Virus record (IMG/VR): IMGVR_UViG_3300025300_000039
Location: 1 to 36,239 of that record
Length of the DNA stretch: 36,239 nucleotides
Direction: 5' to 3' (one strand)
Origin: a virus
Position numbers and translations under genes: made by a program. Below are positions 33,409-36,239 of this stretch, piece by piece (positions within the stretch are counted from its first letter, which is position 1; each line of letters begins with the position of its first letter). Under the pieces are notes generated by a model. That model saw nothing but the letters and a program-made list of their open reading frames with translations, was not told the DNA's origin and ran no database searches.

Positions 33409-34287
33409 TTAAATACCGATTGTTGGTAATGATTTAAGAATGTCGTCCACGTTCTTCTTGGTTTGAGCGCGGAAGTGTGCGTCTTCACGTAGTGCATCAG
33501 GTGTAACACCTTGGAACACATACTCTAGTTGTTGACGTATCTTCTCCTTCTCAGGATTATTATCGAGATTGAAGTCGGCAAGCATATCAATGAGCATCGT
33601 CGCATTGGATACGAGCGTGTCACGGAATATGTTTTTCTTCTCGCCATCATTGAAGTCGATAGTCCTGGACATCTTTGTGAGTGACTCATGTAAACGTGTC
33701 CACACATCATTCATAGATTTCTGGAACATACCATTGTAGCTTGCTTCGCAGTCTTCTTGAACTTGCTTGAGTGCTTCGGCAGGTAGATCGACACGTATGT
33801 CACCTGCATCTGGACATGGGAACGTGTATATATTCCACGCGAACTTGAGCTTAAGTTCATCTAATGTTGGATAGTCACTCGCATTGAATAGGTCACCGAG
33901 TTTAGCCTTTGCTTGCTCTACTTGGAACTCATACTCCGTAAAGAACTTCTCACACAAACTATCAAACTCATTCTTCATGTCTGACATTGTGTTGGTGTAG
34001 TCGAAGTATCGCTTGGTTGGTATCAGGCGTTGACCACCATCGCTCCAAGGTGTCGTCATACTCACGTGCAAGTTACGTGCATTGCCCACGTGTCTACCAA
34101 TAGCTTGGAAGATATCGCTATCACCAAGAAGAGATTTGTAAACATCTGCAACACCGCTCTTGGCATTGTTTGTGTTAACAACTTCTTGTGAAGCTTTCTT
34201 GTCTTTCTTCCTAAGCGTTGCTTGTGATATGCGTAGGTCAACCAGTAGTGCTGACGACGCAAGGGTTGGGGTTGATATTGTATTCAT
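33409..34287 (-). CDS. DUF3150-like protein
   Basis: A 292-residue, largely helical protein with GGAGA upstream of its ATG. Recognisable stretches are NARNLHVSMTTPWSDGGQRL, LIPTKRYFDYTN and FPCPDAGDIRVDLPAEAL, which fit my memory of DUF3150 proteins that accompany MoxR and VWA genes in phages. No catalytic residues stand out. Its C-terminus (AHFRAQTKKNVDDILKSLPT) is helical. Being upstream of MoxR in the same operon suggests a structural or substrate subunit of the complex. The family name is given at moderate confidence; the genomic association is directly visible. Confidence 0.7.
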   Translation of the reverse strand: MNTISTPTLASSALLVDLRISQATLRKKDKKASQEVVNTNNAKSGVADVYKSLLGDSDIFQAIGRHVGNARNLHVSMTTPWSDGGQRLIPTKRYFDYTNTMSDMKNEFDSLCEKFFTEYEFQVEQAKAKLGDLFNASDYPTLDELKLKFAWNIYTFPCPDAGDIRVDLPAEALKQVQEDCEASYNGMFQKSMNDVWTRLHESLTKMSRTIDFNDGEKKNIFRDTLVSNATMLIDMLADFNLDNNPEKEKIRQQLEYVFQGVTPDALREDAHFRAQTKKNVDDILKSLPTIGI

Positions 34288-34421
34288 TGGTCTTCTCCTA
34301 AATATGATTGCATACTTTTTTCTGGTACGTTTTGAAGCAACTCTTCGATAGCGGTCATGTCACCCATGCCCACATCTTCTTTGATTTGATCTATTACTTG
34401 ATCGATAATTTCTTTACTCAT
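34284..34421 (-). CDS. 45-aa conserved-style phage protein
   Basis: A short gene with GGAGGAG before its ATG, and a stop overlapping the DUF3150-like ATG by four bases (ATGA). The product, MSKEIIDQVIDQIKEDVGMG followed by DMTAIEELLQNVPEKSMQSY, resembles a small helical protein family that I recall from many phages (a two-helix unit ending in a Leu-Pro-Glu motif). Function unknown. The overlap ties its translation to the DUF3150-like protein. Confidence 0.7.
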   Translation of the reverse strand: MSKEIIDQVIDQIKEDVGMGDMTAIEELLQNVPEKSMQSYLGEDQ

Positions 34422-34584
34422 CTTCTCCTCCTCTGTTCCAATACTCATGGTTTGGATGTTGCATTATAAACTCTTTACGTAGGCGGTCATGTTCTCGTCT
34501 GGTTCTGACCACCTTGGTTAACACGTATGGCACGTAAACAAGTAGTGCCCCCACGTACATTGATATTAGTATTTCAAATGTCAT
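34414..34584 (-). CDS. 56-aa membrane protein
   Basis: A short gene with the GAGAGGAGAAACAGAATG leader, overlapping the next start by eight bases. Residues 3-24 (FEILISMYVGALLVYVPYVL) form one transmembrane helix, followed by a basic segment (TKVVRTRREHDRLRK) that should stay in the cytoplasm, so N-out/C-in topology is expected. No signal-peptide cleavage site is visible. It may be a single-pass host-membrane factor; a holin or superinfection role cannot be judged from size alone. Confidence 0.7.
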   Translation of the reverse strand: MTFEILISMYVGALLVYVPYVLTKVVRTRREHDRLRKEFIMQHPNHEYWNRGGEDE

Positions 34585-34598
34585 TCTGTTTCTCCTCT

Positions 34599-34802
34599 CT
34601 AGCCAGTGGCTAATGATTTTTGGTTAAGGTGTTTTAGTTCTTCGACATTGGTGATACGCGTGTAACCTTGTTTAGGTAAGGGTACGACAGTCCAGCCGAG
34701 TCGGACTTGGGTCGCGTCTTGCTCACCACAATCGAGACAGGTCGTATAACCTAACATGGCTCGATCTACTGAGAATTGATTGTCACATTTCTTACATTGC
34801 AT
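34599..34802 (-). CDS. Zinc-ribbon protein, first gene of leftward operon
   Basis: A 67-residue protein with Cys3/Cys6 (MQCKKCDNQF) and Cys22/Cys25 (TTCLDCGEQD), a compact zinc ribbon, then a strand-rich tail (LGWTVVPLPKQGYTR). It starts after an ACGGAGAAACAAATG leader and is the first gene after the consensus promoter at 34902. Its stop codon TAG lies inside palindrome copy 5, and the codons LATG just before it are encoded by the palindrome. Function unknown, perhaps an early DNA- or RNA-binding protein. Confidence 0.75.
   Translation of the reverse strand: MQCKKCDNQFSVDRAMLGYTTCLDCGEQDATQVRLGWTVVPLPKQGYTRITNVEELKHLNQKSLATG
34600..34612. repeat. 13-bp palindrome copy 5 (leader of membrane protein gene)
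   Basis: TAGCCAGTGGCTA. It overlaps the stop codon of the 67-aa zinc-ribbon gene and precedes the GAGAGG site of the 56-aa membrane protein gene. Confidence 0.9.
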
Positions 34803-34821
34803 TTGTTTCTCCGTTTGTTGC

Positions 34822-34834
34822 TAGCCAGTGGCTA
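34822..34834. repeat. 13-bp palindrome copy 6 (5' leader of operon)
   Basis: TAGCCAGTGGCTA flanked by CTAG on both sides. It lies between the operon promoter and the first gene (34802), in the untranslated leader. Confidence 0.9.
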
Positions 34835-34841
34835 GGGGTTG

Positions 34842-34870
34842 TATGACGTGTTACTGTGTGTTGCGTCATA
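34842..34870 (-). promoter_or_regulatory. Inverted repeat in operon leader
   Basis: TATGACG (34842-34848) and CGTCATA (34864-34870) are 7-base inverted arms with 15 bases between. The element is about 25 bases downstream of the predicted transcription start, between promoter and palindrome copy 6. It could be an operator or an RNA hairpin. It contains ACGTGTTA, which also occurs at 35407-35414 and 36130-36137. Confidence 0.5.
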
Positions 34871-34901
34871 GTAAATAATTTTTTTTCTTGAACATACTTG
34901 C

Positions 34902-34930
34902 AGTATAACACAAGTATCGGGAAATGTCAA
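34902..34930 (-). promoter_or_regulatory. Consensus sigma70-type promoter of leftward operon
   Basis: On the minus strand TTGACA (34925-34930) is followed by exactly 17 bases and TATACT (34902-34907). Transcription should begin near 34895 and run leftward through the whole early/replication block. It is the only promoter of this strength that I found by eye in the window. An A/T-rich run follows the -10 element. Confidence 0.85.
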
Positions 34931-34997
34931 ACAATGTGGTTACTTATTGTTTTCACTTATTTGGTGTTAAATGGTGGTGTTTGGTGTAATGTCCTGC

Positions 34998-35360
34998 AAT
35001 GTTCCATAATGTTCCAAAGTGGTGGTCTGGAAGTGCTTGAAAAGATTGGAATGTTCCAAAGTTCCTTTTAGGTCAAAATTGGACGGTCTTGAGATGTGCG
35101 GATTTTAGAATGGAACAAATGGACTCGCGCAAAGGCGGATCTTACAGGCGGATAGTAATTTTTTACTTTTGGAACATTATAAAAATATATATATATATAG
35201 ACCTTTTTACTACTACTACACATTACTGCTAGCCACTGGCTACCACCATTTACCACGAAAACATAATGTACCTTTTTCGTAAATATTTTGGAACATTATG
35301 GAACATTACACCCCTTTTTTGGAACATTGCAATAATATCAATAACTTACGTTGGAACATT
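34998..35360. other. Candidate replication origin with opposed iterons
   Basis: This lies within the 700-base gene-free stretch 34803-35500. AATGTTCCAW occurs at 34998, 35008 and 35051 (minus orientation) and WTGGAACATT at 35169, 35288, 35299, 35319 and 35351 (plus orientation): eight copies, three facing one way and five the other. Between them lies AT-rich DNA, including a run of alternating TA at about 35186-35200. Incomplete copies are at 35059-35066 (AAAGTTCC) and 35111. Opposed iterons and AT-rich unwinding DNA typify phage and plasmid origins. An operator cluster is the main alternative. Confidence 0.6.
35230..35242. repeat. 13-bp palindrome copy 7 (control region)
   Basis: TAGCCACTGGCTA, located next to the AT-rich core of the candidate origin. 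Confidence 0.9.
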
Positions 35361-35375
35361 CGCTCGACGCTCCGC

Positions 35376-35452
35376 AGTCACTGGTATCTTTTCTAGCCAT
35401 TGGCTAACGTGTTATAGTGCGAGGCTCGGTGCGTCTGAGTCACTGGTATCTT
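35376..35452. repeat. 15-bp direct repeat flanking palindrome copy 8
   Basis: AGTCACTGGTATCTT occurs at 35376-35390 and again at 35438-35452, 62 bases apart. Between them are palindrome copy 8 and AACGTGTTA. The arrangement is in the control region between the candidate origin and the 179-aa gene's terminator. It does not look like an attachment site, as no integrase is in the window. Confidence 0.8.
35394..35406. repeat. 13-bp palindrome copy 8 (control region)
   Basis: TAGCCATTGGCTA, between the two copies of AGTCACTGGTATCTT. Confidence 0.9.
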
Positions 35453-35465
35453 AAAAATTTGGCAC

Positions 35466-35493
35466 AAAAAAAAGGGGAGCAATTAAGCTCCCC
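35466..35493 (-). terminator. Rho-independent terminator of the 179-aa gene
   Basis: GGGGAGC (35474-35480), loop AATTAA, GCTCCCC (35487-35493), with plus-strand A-run 35466-35473 giving a U-tract for leftward transcription. It lies 8 bases after the stop codon of the 179-aa gene, so that gene is a separate transcription unit from the operon starting at 34902. Confidence 0.9.
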
Positions 35494-35500
35494 AATAGTT

Positions 35501-36040
35501 TTATTTGATTGCTTTGAGCAATTCCAAAGTATTCTCTAATTGCTCTTGCTTGTCGAAGTCATCGACTTTTTCAATCTCTTTCTTGACTGCCGTCTTAAGC
35601 TTGGCAATCTCATCTTTAACACGTGTAAAGATATCACGAGGCGTATTTGCACCACCAGAGATTTGCTTGACCTTGCGGTTCTCGATGGCTTGTCCTAGCT
35701 TGTTAAGACCAGAGGTAATTTGGCCTTTCCAATGCGCTTGGTTCTTAGGTTTGCCACCTGTAGTAAAGTGACAGCCATTGTGATCTGGCGCCGTGTCATG
35801 GCCTTGTGCGTTCTTATTACTGATAAGCTTGATTGCTTCAGGTGTGAACCTAAGCGCAAATGCATCGCGTAAAGCTTGTCGATCATCACCTTGAAGATCC
35901 TGCTCACGTGTCCAACCAATCTTTATCAATTGGTCAATCAACGTTGACGATCTTTTCTGGCTGGCCTTGTGGCCTTTACTATCTTCCCTCACAAGGTGAA
36001 GTGTTCGGTCGCATAGTACTACGTTTGTATTGTTTGGCAT
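35501..36040 (-). CDS. Hypothetical 179-aa basic protein, monocistronic
   Basis: Starts at an ATG after AGGAGG, with a palindrome directly upstream and its own terminator downstream. Residues 1-60 are mixed and basic (RTLHLVREDSKGHKASQKRS), the middle holds NAQGHDTAPDHNGCHFTTGG with several His and one Cys, possibly a metal site, and the C-terminal 60 residues are a charged coiled-coil-like helix (RVKDEIAKLKTAVKKEIEKV). No family recognised. A separate transcription unit facing the candidate origin and carrying an operator-like inverted repeat upstream suits a regulator or initiator, but this is inference. Confidence 0.6.
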   Translation of the reverse strand: MPNNTNVVLCDRTLHLVREDSKGHKASQKRSSTLIDQLIKIGWTREQDLQGDDRQALRDAFALRFTPEAIKLISNKNAQGHDTAPDHNGCHFTTGGKPKNQAHWKGQITSGLNKLGQAIENRKVKQISGGANTPRDIFTRVKDEIAKLKTAVKKEIEKVDDFDKQEQLENTLELLKAIK

Positions 36041-36061
36041 AACTGCCTCCTATAAATATGC

Positions 36062-36074
36062 TAGCCATTGGCTA
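36062..36074. repeat. 13-bp palindrome copy 9 (leader of 179-aa gene)
   Basis: TAGCCATTGGCTA, flanked by CTAG extensions. It lies about 15 bases upstream of the AGGAGG site of the 179-aa gene. Confidence 0.9.
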
Positions 36075-36113
36075 GCGGTTACATCGTCTCAAGGTTTCCC
36101 TTGCCGATAATTA

Positions 36114-36137
36114 TTTATAACACGTGATAACGTGTTA
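36114..36137 (-). promoter_or_regulatory. Operator-like inverted repeat overlapping a possible promoter
   Basis: TAACACG (36118-36124) and CGTGTTA (36131-36137) are perfect 7-base arms with a 6-base spacer. On the minus strand TG-T-TATAAA (36114-36122) resembles an extended -10 element with no good -35 box, placed to transcribe the 179-aa gene. A protein on the inverted repeat would overlap this element. The half-site ACGTGTTA recurs near the operon promoter and in the control region. Confidence 0.45.
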
Positions 36138-36156
36138 CCCTATGATATAGCGGAGT

Positions 36157-36169
36157 TAGCCATTGGCTA
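36157..36169. repeat. 13-bp palindrome copy 10
   Basis: TAGCCATTGGCTA, upstream of the operator-like repeat. It is followed by C-runs (36177-36193) that are G-runs of 3, 6 and 4 on the minus strand. The remaining 40 bases to the window end hold no gene. Confidence 0.9.
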
Positions 36170-36239
36170 GACCATACCCGCCCCCCATGCCCCACTTTTG
36201 CCAGACTAGTTACATACATGTATATGTATTACTATTTTT

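Noticed and set aside
35068-35256. Minus-strand 62-aa frame in the control region
   Set aside because: It crosses the AT-rich candidate origin and contains a YIYIY run produced by alternating TA; no ribosome-binding site.
35266-35454. Plus-strand 62-aa frame in the control region
   Set aside because: It runs over iterons, palindrome and direct repeats, has no ribosome-binding site and reads as non-protein-like sequence.
1-36239. tRNA or rRNA genes
   Set aside because: No cloverleaf with a convincing T-arm was found by eye; TTCGA-like strings seen are inside protein genes.

Overview
The window is most likely part of the genome of a tailed phage (Caudoviricetes) with podovirus-like architecture, probably marine. 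A rightward block (1-17007) carries a nozzle-like tail protein, small structural proteins and two giant virion proteins, with no tape measure, sheath or tail tube. A leftward block (34802-17086) carries phage replication and early genes: a primase-helicase, a family A DNA polymerase, an ssDNA-binding protein, a SNF2-type helicase and several nucleases. The host cannot be named from sequence. Terminase, portal, capsid, lysis, RNA polymerase and integrase genes are absent, so the window is incomplete; it opens inside a gene and its right end is non-coding.

Layout. (1) 1-17007, plus strand: nine tightly packed virion genes, including a 1729-aa low-complexity protein and a 2084-aa protein with an HEMIH metallopeptidase motif, a glycine-rich membrane-like segment and a PLxRFG-type motif. 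(2) 17006-17037: a hairpin with a U-tract that ends leftward transcription, at the convergence of the two blocks. (3) 34802-17086, minus strand: about 30 genes, many overlapping by 1-14 bases, which look like one operon read from a consensus sigma70-type promoter at 34902-34930 (TTGACA, 17 bp, TATACT). Genes nearest the promoter are small proteins and a DUF3150-like / MoxR-type AAA+ ATPase / metallopeptidase-VWA module. Then come uncharacterised proteins and small zinc ribbons, then a VRR-NUC nuclease, DUF6378 protein, DNA polymerase, PD-(D/E)XK nuclease, HNH-like protein, SNF2 helicase, HTH protein, ssDNA-binding protein and primase-helicase. (4) 34803-35500: a 700-base non-coding control region with eight copies of WTGGAACATT in two opposed groups around AT-rich DNA (candidate replication origin), direct repeats and a terminator. 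(5) 35501-36040: a 179-aa leftward gene of unknown function with its own terminator and an operator-like inverted repeat upstream.

The most unusual signal is a 13-bp palindrome, TAGCCA-N-TGGCTA, present ten times. All copies are at or right of 27704 and lie in intergenic DNA, six of them directly upstream of a ribosome-binding site of a leftward gene. This resembles in placement the stoperators of some mycobacteriophages, but a short RNA hairpin would look the same. A second notable element is an 87-base gap before the primase-helicase whose complementary segments are ordered as an H-type pseudoknot with two competing partners. Six genes too short to appear in ordinary ORF lists (32-58 codons) were found by reading the gaps.
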